From an uncultured Candidatus Melainabacteria bacterium (lineage in GTDB: Bacteria; Cyanobacteriota; Vampirovibrionia; Gastranaerophilales; Gastranaerophilaceae), in the NCBI GenBank assembly GCA_934754515.1, contig CAKVIG010000001.1:186001-250000 (forward strand): a stretch of DNA of 64,000 nucleotides, given 5' to 3'. The notes beneath the pieces are model-generated. The model saw nothing but the letters and a program-made list of their open reading frames with translations, made no database searches and had not been told where the DNA came from. Shown here one piece after another: positions 34,118-42,168 of the stretch; the stretch's first letter is position 1; each line of letters begins with the position of its first letter. Both the position numbers and the translations under genes were made by a program.

Positions 34118-35773
34118 ATGCAAATTCCATCAATTAATAGTTATAATATCAATAGTAACCGGACTTTTAGAGCGAAAAATGTTAATAAAGTAGCGTCAAA
34201 AGTTAACTGTAAACAAACTTTTGATAAATTAGAAAAAGAGTCAAATAAAATCCCAAAAGAATTTTTGGCTGTTCGAAACGGTTGCTTAATCACAGGTGGA
34301 GTTTTTGGATTAGCAGCGGGGCTTCAGATGTTAAATGTGCCGCCATTAATCCTTTTACCTGCAGTCGGAATTATCGCAGGTTTATGTTATACTTTGACCT
34401 CAATGAGTCTTAACACCAATTCTAAAAACAAGACTTATTCAATAGATGATAAAATAGAACAGAATAAAAAGAACCAATCTCAAATCCAAAAATCAAAGCC
34501 GCAAGTTGCAAGACAAATTGTTATAACAAGTCCCGAGGATAACAAATTTGCCGGCATGACTCCAGAAGATATTCTTGCTACGTATGATTCTAAAGTTATA
34601 AAAGAAGCTATAAAAGCCGGTAAAATTGATTTAACCAGAACATTATTGCAGAAGTTAGAATTTCACTTGAATAATGCAGATTATGAAGAAGTTGTTAATT
34701 TTTTAGCAGATTCAATAAAGATAGAAGTTGATGAAAATAGACAAACTCCATTGCATAAATATGATGCAAAGCAGGTTTATACTGTAATACGAAATTTGCG
34801 ACAATATCCGGAAGTCGTTGCAGAAAGAATGACTGCAAAAGATATAAATGGAGAAATTCCAATACACAAATATATAAATGATGATTATTCAGAAAAGAAT
34901 TTTGATAATATAAAACAATTTTTCGATGTTTTACATGTCCAAGACCAGTTGAATTATCAAACTCTGTTAACTGTGTTCGAAGCTAAGAATGCAAATGGTG
35001 TTAGTGCTGTTGATTGGTTAAATGAACATCGCAGAATTGCAAAAATGAATGGGAAATGGTATCCATTTTCAGAAACTCTGCTAGGGCTATTGCATTATGC
35101 CAAAGAAGATTATGAAAAAAGTACACAACAGGACTACCAGCCATATATTCCGGTATCAGATTTGCAAAGAAAAGCGTATATTACAAGACAAATTAATAAC
35201 GCAAAAGAAATGAATTATGATAATATTATGCAAATCCTAAATGATGAAGAAGTTCAGAAAACACACGGACTTGATTTGAATTTGCATGAAAATTACACTG
35301 CAGAGATTATAGAATATCTTATCAATAATGCGAATGCTAAAGATGGAACTAATATTATAGCCAAACTAAAAGAACTAAACCGCATAGATTATGATAAAGT
35401 TGATAAAAACGGTATATCAACTTTAGAACTCATTATGAATGCAGAGGATGATATGCTGCTTGAACTTGTAAAAGACAATTCTTTTAAATATCGTCCGGAA
35501 TTGGATTACGCATATAGTAATATCCAAAATCCTAAATTTAAAGAAAAAATCAAAAAGTTGAAGTTTGACTTTGTGGAATTGAGAAATGCCCTAGAAACTC
35601 TTTCTGAAGAAAGATTAGAAAAATACATCAGTCACACGGATTCTCCTTTATATGATAAGGAAGTTAATGGCTTAGCAATGAGGGTTCCTTCATATAAAAT
35701 TATGGGAATCTTCTTTAAAAAATATAATGAGTATTTTCATCGCTTAGTGCCTTCTACTTATGGAATATTCTGA
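34118..35773 (+). CDS. TFRA-tagged cluster protein 6 with ankyrin-like repeats
   Basis: 551 aa. Tag MQIPSINSYNINSNRTFRA (F17). Two hydrophobic stretches at about 52-95 (GCLITGGVFGLAAGLQML, LILLPAVGIIAGLCYTL). Ankyrin-like units: ENRQTPLHKYDAKQVYTVI, NGEIPIHKYINDDYS, NANGVSAVDWLNEH. Module: IDYDKVDKNGISTLELIMNAED, LDYAYSNIQNPKFKEKI, SPLYDKEVNG. Near-duplicate of protein 5. Last gene of the run; the next gene points the other way. AAGAAAGGTTAG precedes the ATG at a longish spacing. Confidence 0.75.
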   Translation: MQIPSINSYNINSNRTFRAKNVNKVASKVNCKQTFDKLEKESNKIPKEFLAVRNGCLITGGVFGLAAGLQMLNVPPLILLPAVGIIAGLCYTLTSMSLNTNSKNKTYSIDDKIEQNKKNQSQIQKSKPQVARQIVITSPEDNKFAGMTPEDILATYDSKVIKEAIKAGKIDLTRTLLQKLEFHLNNADYEEVVNFLADSIKIEVDENRQTPLHKYDAKQVYTVIRNLRQYPEVVAERMTAKDINGEIPIHKYINDDYSEKNFDNIKQFFDVLHVQDQLNYQTLLTVFEAKNANGVSAVDWLNEHRRIAKMNGKWYPFSETLLGLLHYAKEDYEKSTQQDYQPYIPVSDLQRKAYITRQINNAKEMNYDNIMQILNDEEVQKTHGLDLNLHENYTAEIIEYLINNANAKDGTNIIAKLKELNRIDYDKVDKNGISTLELIMNAEDDMLLELVKDNSFKYRPELDYAYSNIQNPKFKEKIKKLKFDFVELRNALETLSEERLEKYISHTDSPLYDKEVNGLAMRVPSYKIMGIFFKKYNEYFHRLVPSTYGIF

Positions 35774-35816
35774 TAATTATTACTTTTAGTAAATTCAAAT
35801 GAACTTAACGACTTTT

Positions 35817-37025
35817 CTACAAATCTATATCACTAAATACCGGTTTTGTTGGAGTTTTGTTTTCATAATTTAGCTTGATATCAGTTGGAATAGTCAACTC
35901 GATTGGCGCAGAAATGTAATCAACTTTATTAGATGGCATTGTTGCGTAGACACTTCCATCAATATTAACGCACTTGAGTGCATAGTCGTTCAGAGTCTTG
36001 AATTTTTCATTGTCGGACAAACTTTCCCATTCTATAGCTTCATCAATAAGCTGTTCTTGTTCTCTTAAATTAATTTCTGATGAGAAGAATTTGCGTCCGC
36101 GTCCGCTAGATTCTATTAGGTGTGATTTGTCAAAACGTGTGAGCTGCTCTGGGTTTAATTGGGGAATGTTATCAATAGCTGAACCCACAAGCTTCCTTAA
36201 TTTTGTATAAATTTCTTCGTAAAGTTTTTTTGTTGCAAATTCGTTTACTAATTCATTACCATCTGTGTTTGGTGCGTGGCGATAAATTATTTTTGCTTTT
36301 TGTTGCTCGAATGCTTTTAAGAAAGTCTTCAAAGTATTTGCCATTCTTGATGTGTAAATGTTTCTAAAAAAATCTGCTTTGTCTTGGTTTTGATTCTTTA
36401 GAGCATCATATGATTTTTCGAGAATTTCAACAAAAGGATTTATTGAAATGTCAACTGATTCTATCATTTCCGGAGTTTTTTGAATGGAAGATGCTAGCTC
36501 TTCTGCTGATTTTTGTGCATAATTTGAATTTTTGTTCCATCCGGAAGTTACATATAAAATTGGGATATTTAATTTGTCATAAATTTCCTTGATAGCTTCA
36601 ACAACACTGTGTTTTCTGTCTTTGCCAGAAATAGGAAAATCAGAAGGGTTGGAATCGTCAACTATGCTTAAGTATTTGTTGCCATTAAAGACATTGAAGC
36701 CTAAGCGCTCATTAAGAGTTGTGAATCCATTTAAGAAGCGTTCCAAATCTTCAAATAGAATACTTCTGCGACCATTAGCTTGTGCATCTTTTAAACAATG
36801 AGAACAACCAACAGTACAACCTCGGAATAGGTTTAGTGTTTCAAACCTTTTGGTGATGAAGCTGACGGAAGTCATTGTTAGAGGTTTTTCTCCTTGAAAC
36901 AGTGGAATCTCAGATTGAATACCTTCCAGAAATTTAGTATCCAGCTTGCTCAGTGGATACTGGCTGTCTTTGATAGTATTAGGGATTGTTTTTATGTAGG
37001 TATTTATTGAAGATAATGAATTCAT
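35817..37025 (-). CDS. radical SAM protein of unrecognised subfamily
   Basis: 402 aa. The motif RGCTVGCSHC gives C70-x3-C74-x2-C77, the site for the radical SAM 4Fe-4S cluster, near the N-terminus. Downstream, YLSIVDDSNPSDFP and ILYVTSGWNKN resemble strands of a partial TIM barrel. No SPASM cysteine cluster is obvious at the C-terminus (one CVNIDG only). The first 30 residues are Ser/Asn/Ile-rich and PLFQG occurs at 41-45. It converges on the tagged cluster and follows the TPR-like paralog by 40 bases on the same strand. Substrate unknown; peptide modification is one possibility. Confidence 0.7.
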   Translation of the reverse strand: MNSLSSINTYIKTIPNTIKDSQYPLSKLDTKFLEGIQSEIPLFQGEKPLTMTSVSFITKRFETLNLFRGCTVGCSHCLKDAQANGRRSILFEDLERFLNGFTTLNERLGFNVFNGNKYLSIVDDSNPSDFPISGKDRKHSVVEAIKEIYDKLNIPILYVTSGWNKNSNYAQKSAEELASSIQKTPEMIESVDISINPFVEILEKSYDALKNQNQDKADFFRNIYTSRMANTLKTFLKAFEQQKAKIIYRHAPNTDGNELVNEFATKKLYEEIYTKLRKLVGSAIDNIPQLNPEQLTRFDKSHLIESSGRGRKFFSSEINLREQEQLIDEAIEWESLSDNEKFKTLNDYALKCVNIDGSVYATMPSNKVDYISAPIELTIPTDIKLNYENKTPTKPVFSDIDL

Positions 37026-37065
37026 AATATGTGAACTTTTTTGTTTGTATTGAGTGTCAGAATAT

Positions 37066-38469
37066 TTAGTAATTATATTTGTCAGAAATATAATTTTTTA
37101 ATTTTTCTATAGCCGGATTTTGCTTTAGATAATCTTTTGGCAGTGATTTTATCAACGCCGTTGCCTCTTGTATCAGTTTTGCACCAGTGTTAGGTTTATT
37201 CTTTGTCAGAAATTTTGCTGCGCTTACTTTATCGAATATTAATTGCTTTATGTAATCATTCTTCGGTCTTAGCGTAGTTTTTGTAGATAACTCGTCATAA
37301 TTTTGTATAATATTTGTAGACGCTTTCATTGTTGCGCTAAGTGTATCCAAGTAGTCAGTAGTAGAAAATTTGTCACACGCTTTCATTGCTCTGGCATACT
37401 TTTGTCCAAAAAATACTATCCCAAAATCATCTTTTTCCTTCACTCTCTGATTGAATCCATGTTTTGCAATTATTCTTGTATTTTGAGGATTGTTTTTATT
37501 CTTTTCGAACAAAATCGTGTACAATCTGCTTGTAAAAATATGATTCTTCAAGCCATTCAAATCATTGATTAAATTAATAGAGCTGTTTATAAATTCCGCT
37601 TCAAGAGAATTGTTTTTGAATTTGTCATATGTGTTAGAAAAATACTCACCTAGTATTTTTACATTCAGCGGTTCTCTATTTTTTACGCTGTTAATTATTT
37701 TCCTTGTGGTTATACGAAAACTTTTTTTAAGATTATCTTCATTATCTGTATTAAAAGTGTCTTTTGAAAGTCTGGTTTTTAGAAACAGGTTTATTTTGTC
37801 CAGTTCTTGCAGGCCATCAACAAAATAAATACCGTTTGGATTGTTGATTTTCTTGTAAATAGATACTAATTCTTTTCTTGTTTCATTAGGAGCAGAGTTC
37901 TCTTTTTGCATTGCGATATCAATTTCTGTTCTTATAAGAGTCAAAACATATGCGGTTTTTGTATTCAATGGACGGGAAATTGTTTTAAACTGTTTTTCTA
38001 TATGTCCATAATTTGTACAAATATCAGTAAGTGCATCCTTTTTTATGTTTAGATACTGTATGTATAAATTTTCATCTTTATCTTTGTATATGTCAGCCAA
38101 ATTTCCGGCTCTTGCTGCAATATGGATACTGTCTTTTTGTTTTTTTGCAATCTCTAATGCTTTTGGTCCGATGAATTTCAGAAAAGTAGTGTTGTCCGCG
38201 TTTGTTTTAATTAGGAAAGAGTAAATAATTCCGGCTAAACTCTCTTGTTTTGCCTCGCTCATTTTCTCTGCTAATTGTGCAAATGTATGATTTAACATTT
38301 TTTTTAGTTGATTAGTGTTACATTTACTATTTGCAACATATAAATCATGTGACAATTTTTCAGGTTTTATTTGTATTCTGTTACGCAAAGAGTTATCAGC
38401 GTAGCGTTGAATATTATTAAGCATAGCTTTAAATTGATATTTTTCTTGTGTAAATTTGTCGATTTGCAT
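37066..38469 (-). CDS. TPR-like alpha-helical protein, family A paralog 2
   Basis: 467 aa, paralog of 3914-5323 along the whole length (LAEKM, IIYSFLIKTNADN, QKDSIHIAARAG, ALTDICTNYG, LRPKNDYIKQLIF). All-helical, no signal peptide. Lys/Asn-rich. No good SD ahead of the ATG. Probably cotranscribed with the downstream radical SAM gene. The presence of one paralog next to flagellin 1 and one inside the accessory region shows that this family has spread. Function unknown. Confidence 0.73.
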   Translation of the reverse strand: MQIDKFTQEKYQFKAMLNNIQRYADNSLRNRIQIKPEKLSHDLYVANSKCNTNQLKKMLNHTFAQLAEKMSEAKQESLAGIIYSFLIKTNADNTTFLKFIGPKALEIAKKQKDSIHIAARAGNLADIYKDKDENLYIQYLNIKKDALTDICTNYGHIEKQFKTISRPLNTKTAYVLTLIRTEIDIAMQKENSAPNETRKELVSIYKKINNPNGIYFVDGLQELDKINLFLKTRLSKDTFNTDNEDNLKKSFRITTRKIINSVKNREPLNVKILGEYFSNTYDKFKNNSLEAEFINSSINLINDLNGLKNHIFTSRLYTILFEKNKNNPQNTRIIAKHGFNQRVKEKDDFGIVFFGQKYARAMKACDKFSTTDYLDTLSATMKASTNIIQNYDELSTKTTLRPKNDYIKQLIFDKVSAAKFLTKNKPNTGAKLIQEATALIKSLPKDYLKQNPAIEKLKNYISDKYNY

Positions 38470-38686
38470 TGGTTGATAAATCCATTGTCTATAGTTATTA
38501 CTAATTAGTAAAAACTTCTAAAAAATAAATTTGCTAAGTGATAGGTTGTGAGATTTGTTTTGGCAAATGTTTTATTTTTTATTATAAAAGCAAAAGTAAC
38601 AGAAGATTATATCAAAAACGCAGATTACGACGTAGCAAAAGAATTCTTTTGTTACAATGAATAACTCGTAAACAAGCAATAAAAAA

Positions 38687-38840
38687 TAGCAAGGGAGAGA
38701 GTCGAACTCTCGACCTCATCGGACTGTGCCGAAGAAAAAGTTACCCCTAATGGGTAAGTTTTTCTGAGAGGGAGTCGTGCGCTACAAGAGGGAGAGGTGA
38801 AAACTTGGAACCGACCCCGATTGTTGTTCTTGTCTTGAGT
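38687..38840 (-). repeat. tRNA-Met 3'-half repeat, copy 2
   Basis: Starts with TAGCAAGGGAGAGA as in tRNA-Met and keeps the T-arm (loop TTCGACT on the minus strand). The hairpin that follows is AGAAAAA-G-TTACCC / GGGTAA-G-TTTTTCT. Relative to copy 3 two base pairs in the outer stem are both changed in a compensatory way. Downstream homology with copy 3 continues through GAGAGGGAG and GCTACAAGAGGGA. This fills the 446-bp gap between the TPR-like gene and hipA. Confidence 0.78.
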
Positions 38841-38915
38841 CGCTCGCATTTAACGGGTTGGTTAAATCTGCCAAATAAAGATTAAATAGACTTTAAGATT
38901 AAGATTTATATAAAA

Positions 38916-40022
38916 TTAATTAACCAAATTTTTACATTTTTCTTGAATATCTAATGCAATATTTTTTGCAGATTTTTCATTTAGTCCTATATTTTTTGCA
39001 ACAGCTAAAATATCATCTAAATTCGGATTTTTTCCTTCTCCATTTATTGTTGTTGCATGTTCCCCGTTAAACGAAGAACTATAAGTTAAATCGTATGCAG
39101 GAGATAAATGCCACTCTTTTTTATTATTGTCATACATAAAAGAAAAATTCTTTGAGTGGTCATCACGATTGTGAGCAAATACGTTGAAACACATTAATCT
39201 AAATAATTGTTCAATATCTTCATAATTTCTTGTAAGTTCAAGCGTGAGTTTCATTAATAAATTATAATCAAGATTAGGAAGCCTGTGACTTGTTTCTAAT
39301 AACCCGCTTGCAGATACCATATGCACTTTTTTGCCATTTTTACGATCAAATCTTTTTATGCCAAAATAACCTGAACAAATTTCGGAAGGTAAAAGTTTGG
39401 TCTCTGTCATATTAATTCCGCAATCTTTGGCACATAGCGAATATTGATATTCCTTTTCACCAATATTTTTAGGGTCAATTGATGACGGGAATTTAATTAT
39501 CCAATCTTCGTTATCAATAGATGTCAAAATCTTCGGTCTTGCACCACCTGATGAACCGCCTAATTGAAAAAGTTCATCTAAATTGTCTGAATTTTGAGAT
39601 TCTAAAATTTTTGAACATTCTTGAGCAAGTATATCAAGGTTCGAAACATCGTTTTCTGTTTGGAACCTATGTTCAGGTTTATATGTTAAAGCTCCCATAC
39701 CGCTTTCTTGGACAACTGCAAGTCGATTAAGGTTGTCAATTTCAACGGGATTTATTTTGTTTTTTAAAAACAACCTATCAACCAGCAATCTTCCCCAACC
39801 ATCAGGCAAACTATCATTAAAAACGCCAAATAACCCGTCAAAAGGTTCATATTTAGGGATAAAAACTTTCTTTATGAGCGGTAAACTAAACGGCGATATG
39901 CTAAAACCGTTATTTAACCAATCTAAATCGTATTCAAATGCGACTACTCTTTCAGGTGTTTTAGCAAGAGTGCCAACTAAAATATCATTATAAAATACTT
40001 TTAAATACTTATACTTGTCCAT
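38916..40022 (-). CDS. hipA: HipA-family serine/threonine kinase toxin
   Basis: 368 aa. N-terminal couple-hipA domain with VGTLAKTPE and FGVFNDSLPDGWGR. Then the kinase: GGSSGGARPK (155-164, the flexible P-loop), WIIKFPS with the catalytic-site Lys, VFAHNRDDHSKNFSF (catalytic loop near D287/N292) and LSPAYDLTYS with metal-binding D311. HipA kinases phosphorylate aminoacyl-tRNA synthetases (GltX in E. coli) and cause growth arrest. Overlaps the antitoxin gene by 14 bases. At 368 aa it is shorter than E. coli HipA (440 aa) but keeps all core motifs. Lies between two tRNA-like repeats, consistent with island cargo. Confidence 0.9.
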   Translation of the reverse strand: MDKYKYLKVFYNDILVGTLAKTPERVVAFEYDLDWLNNGFSISPFSLPLIKKVFIPKYEPFDGLFGVFNDSLPDGWGRLLVDRLFLKNKINPVEIDNLNRLAVVQESGMGALTYKPEHRFQTENDVSNLDILAQECSKILESQNSDNLDELFQLGGSSGGARPKILTSIDNEDWIIKFPSSIDPKNIGEKEYQYSLCAKDCGINMTETKLLPSEICSGYFGIKRFDRKNGKKVHMVSASGLLETSHRLPNLDYNLLMKLTLELTRNYEDIEQLFRLMCFNVFAHNRDDHSKNFSFMYDNNKKEWHLSPAYDLTYSSSFNGEHATTINGEGKNPNLDDILAVAKNIGLNEKSAKNIALDIQEKCKNLVN

Positions 40023-40293
40023 TTATAACCTCATCAATAGAAGCGTAAGTTTTTTGCGTAAATAAATTTTCAAAATCTTTTTCTAAATTAAGAGCAATTA
40101 GAATTTTTATCAATGAAGTCAGTGAAATTTCACATTTAGATTCAAACCTTTTGATAGAACCCAGACTAACACCTGATTTTACAGCAAGTTGAACTTGTGA
40201 AATTTTAAGCATTTTTCTCTGTCGCTTAATCTTTTCAACAAATTCTTTTGCTATATCATTAGGAGATTTCGGGTTAAAAAGAAACTCATTCAT
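40009..40293 (-). CDS. hipB: HipB-like XRE-family antitoxin
   Basis: 94 aa from the ATG at 40293. A helix-turn-helix domain of the Cro/C1 type covers LKISQVQLAVKSGVSLGSIKRFES. It should neutralise the adjacent HipA and repress the operon. The upstream-extended frame to 40329 crosses the operator repeats and promoter, so 40293 is preferred. No SD precedes this ATG; TATAAT lies 12 bases upstream, so the mRNA may be leaderless or nearly so. Confidence 0.85.
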   Translation of the reverse strand: MNEFLFNPKSPNDIAKEFVEKIKRQRKMLKISQVQLAVKSGVSLGSIKRFESKCEISLTSLIKILIALNLEKDFENLFTQKTYASIDEVINGQV

Positions 40294-40295
40294 AG

Positions 40296-40348
40296 ATAAT
40301 ATATTATACCATTTTGCCCAAAAAGTCAATATATAGATAATATATTAT
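40296..40348 (-). promoter_or_regulatory. hipBA promoter with twin palindromic operators
   Basis: ATAATATATTAT, a perfect 12-bp palindrome, occurs at 40296-40307 and 40337-40348, 41 bases apart (about four helical turns). Both are preceded by AG, giving direct repeats AGATAATATATTAT. Between them on the minus strand lie TTGACT and TATAAT with a 15-base spacer. The arrangement suits cooperative binding by a dimeric HipB. Confidence 0.65.
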
Positions 40349-40392
40349 CCCAAATATTATTTAAAATGCAAAAATACAACATTAGAATACTC

Positions 40393-41295
40393 AACAAATA
40401 GCAGCTGTTAATACAAGTACGAGTTGCTATTATAAAAAATGTAGTAATTTAAAAGAGCAAATAGAATATATAATATCTAATATTCTTCCTAAATTAGAGA
40501 ATAAAGGAATTAAAAGAAGCGATATCTGTATTTTGTATAGAGATTTTCATAGTGAAAATCCAATAATTGAAATATTAAATGAAAATAATGTAAAATTTGT
40601 TGGCAATAATAAAATATATGTAGATAAAGATTATAATGATTCAGATTTGGTAATCTTTATAGAAGATATTGTTCTATGGTTATTAGGAAAAAATAAGTGT
40701 GATAAAGAATTAACTTTTAAACAATTATTTGTCGATTATATAAGAATTTTTCATAAAAAGAAAATTCTGTCTTATGATGATAAAAAAGAATATAAAATTT
40801 AATTTATATAAAATTTTGACGAATTATTCTTTTAATGATAATACAAAACTTTTAGATTTTATAAAATACATTAATACTCAATTAAATATCAAAAAATTAC
40901 TAGAAAATAATAATCCAGAAGAAATAGAGGTTTTAAAAAGTGTAATAAACAAAACCGTAGAATATTCAATTATACAATTTAGTGAATTTGTTGAATCTGA
41001 AGAGGCTATTCGTTTATTATCGGCTCACAGTTCAAAAGGATTAGAATATAAAGTTGTTATAATTCCAGATTTAGAAGATGGTAGATATCCTAGTTGGTGG
41101 ATAAGTTCTGACAATAAAGATGAACTGGATGAAGAAAGACGACTTTTATTTGTTGCAACAACTAGAGCAAAAGATTATTTATTCATATTATACAGTGGTT
41201 TTTATATTTCTAATTCTCGTAAATGGGAAAAGGGGCCATCAAGATTTTTTAATGAAATAAAAACATTATTTTCTGATTGTGACAATTTTGTCTAA
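40393..41295 (+). pseudogene. UvrD/Rep-type helicase C-terminal remnant with frameshift
   Basis: The reading frame opens after a stop near 40385 and reads IAAVNTSTSCYYKKC, then SDICILYRDFHSENP (helicase motif IV region). It shifts frame at the A-run near 40783-40788; the second frame continues with LLSAHSSKGLEYKVVIIPD (motif V) and LDEERRLLFVATTRAKDYLFI (motif VI). The N-terminal Walker A and motifs I-III are absent. So the gene is truncated at the 5' end and frameshifted. Function lost. It lies inside the tRNA-repeat-bounded region, like decayed mobile-element cargo. Confidence 0.75.
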
Positions 41296-41347
41296 GTTTT
41301 TCTCAATGTACTCTGGAAATTTTTCTCAAACTTGTTGGTATTTTACA

Positions 41348-41540
41348 GTTGGGCAGGTATGCCCAACCGACCCTTATAAAAACAAAAAAATAGCAAGGGA
41401 GAGACTCGAACTCTCGACCTCTCGGACTGTGCCGAAACAAAAGTTACCCCAATGGGTAAGTTTTGTTGAGAGGGAGCCGAACGCTACAAGAGGGATGTGT
41501 GAATACTTGGAGCACATACCGATTGTGTTCTTTTTAAGAA
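41348..41540 (-). repeat. tRNA-Met 3'-half repeat, copy 3, in tandem with the tRNA gene
   Basis: 41391-41425 is identical to the 3' 35 bases of tRNA-Met at 41579-41613. The hairpin AACAAAA-G-TTACCC / GGGTAA-G-TTTTGTT follows at 41434-41467, then GAGCCGAACGCT, which also occurs in the tRNA. The GTTGGGCAGG hairpin at 41348-41367 precedes it. Open frames through this unit on both strands are artefacts. Confidence 0.8.
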
Positions 41541-41578
41541 CTCGCGTTCTGCGAATCACCCGAGAAAAGATAAAAAAA

Positions 41579-41652
41579 TAGCAAGGGAGAGACTCGAACT
41601 CTCGACCTCTCGGGTATGAGCCGAACGCTCTAGCCAGCTGAGCTACCTTGCC
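41579..41652 (-). tRNA. tRNA-Met (CAU), elongator
   Basis: 74 nt on the minus strand. Acceptor GGCAAGG/CCTTGCT, D-arm GCTC/GAGC, anticodon stem TTCGG with loop CTCATAC, T-arm GAGAG-TTCGAGT-CTCTC, discriminator A, no encoded CCA. Three partial copies of its 3' half lie to the left in the same orientation, so this gene is the probable attachment site for the accessory region. Confidence 0.9.
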
Positions 41653-41731
41653 ATAATTTTATTATTTAATTGTCACCAGTTAATCATCTCATAAACAATT
41701 TTAAATTTCAAGTGGTGTGTTGTTTACTAAA

Positions 41732-41756
41732 AAGGATGACTTTTTTAGTCATCCTT
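41732..41756 (-). terminator. terminator of the small membrane-protein gene
   Basis: AAGGATGACT pairs with AGTCATCCTT around a short T/A loop; on the minus strand the stem is followed by TTTT. Confidence 0.75.
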
Positions 41757-41765
41757 ATATTTTAA

Positions 41766-42089
41766 TTAATCGTCAATTTCCGGTTGTTCTGTTTTTGGAG
41801 GAAATTTTTTCTTTGCGTGTTCTTTGTTAAATTTCTTATGAAAATCACCTCTTGGTCCTCTGTCAAAATGCTGTGGTCCAAAATCAGGTCTTACCATTTG
41901 ATGACATGGGCAAGGCATTGGCATAGGTGCTGGCATTGGTGGTTTATTTAATGCTGCAAATAAGCTTAGTGCTAAAAATGCACCGACAAATGTTCCTGCT
42001 GAAACTACTACGAATTTTTTAAAGTATTTGTTTTGACATAAGCATTTGCATTCTTTTTGTTCTTCTACAATTTTGTTTTCATCTGTCAT
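41766..42089 (-). CDS. small single-pass membrane protein
   Basis: 107 aa. Short acidic head with ECKCLCQNKY, then one membrane segment (about 26-47, VVVSAGTFVGAFLALSLFAAL), then a Pro/Met-rich part with PCPCHQM and a His/Arg/Lys-rich tail. The TFxGAFLA segment is shared with the membrane-anchored Hsp20 at 60919-61404. Cys and His may bind metal. Good SD (AGGAGAGTAAATT) before the ATG. Own terminator. Function unknown. Confidence 0.7.
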   Translation of the reverse strand: MTDENKIVEEQKECKCLCQNKYFKKFVVVSAGTFVGAFLALSLFAALNKPPMPAPMPMPCPCHQMVRPDFGPQHFDRGPRGDFHKKFNKEHAKKKFPPKTEQPEIDD

Positions 42090-42168
42090 AATTTACTCTC
42101 CTTTTAGCTTACATTTGTATAACGAAATTAATTTTGTTTTTGTTCAATTTTAGTTGTAAAATATTTTT

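Noticed and set aside
28200..35773. Tagged cluster proteins as Sec-exported or RiPP precursors
   Set aside because: They have no Sec signal and are mostly 220-550 aa with folded domains, so the classical forms of both ideas do not fit.
38652..38849. Minus-strand frame in tRNA-like repeat copy 2
   Set aside because: The translated end (VESSTLSLAI) is just the tRNA-like repeat read as protein; similar frames occur in copies 1 and 3.
24642..41540. The tRNA-like repeats as functional tRNAs or tmRNA
   Set aside because: They keep the T-arm and 3' acceptor strand but lack a 5' acceptor partner and a D-arm, so no complete tRNA or tmRNA can be folded.
41279..41581. Plus-strand frame across repeat copy 3
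   Set aside because: It lies entirely on the tRNA-derived repeat and the end of the helicase remnant.
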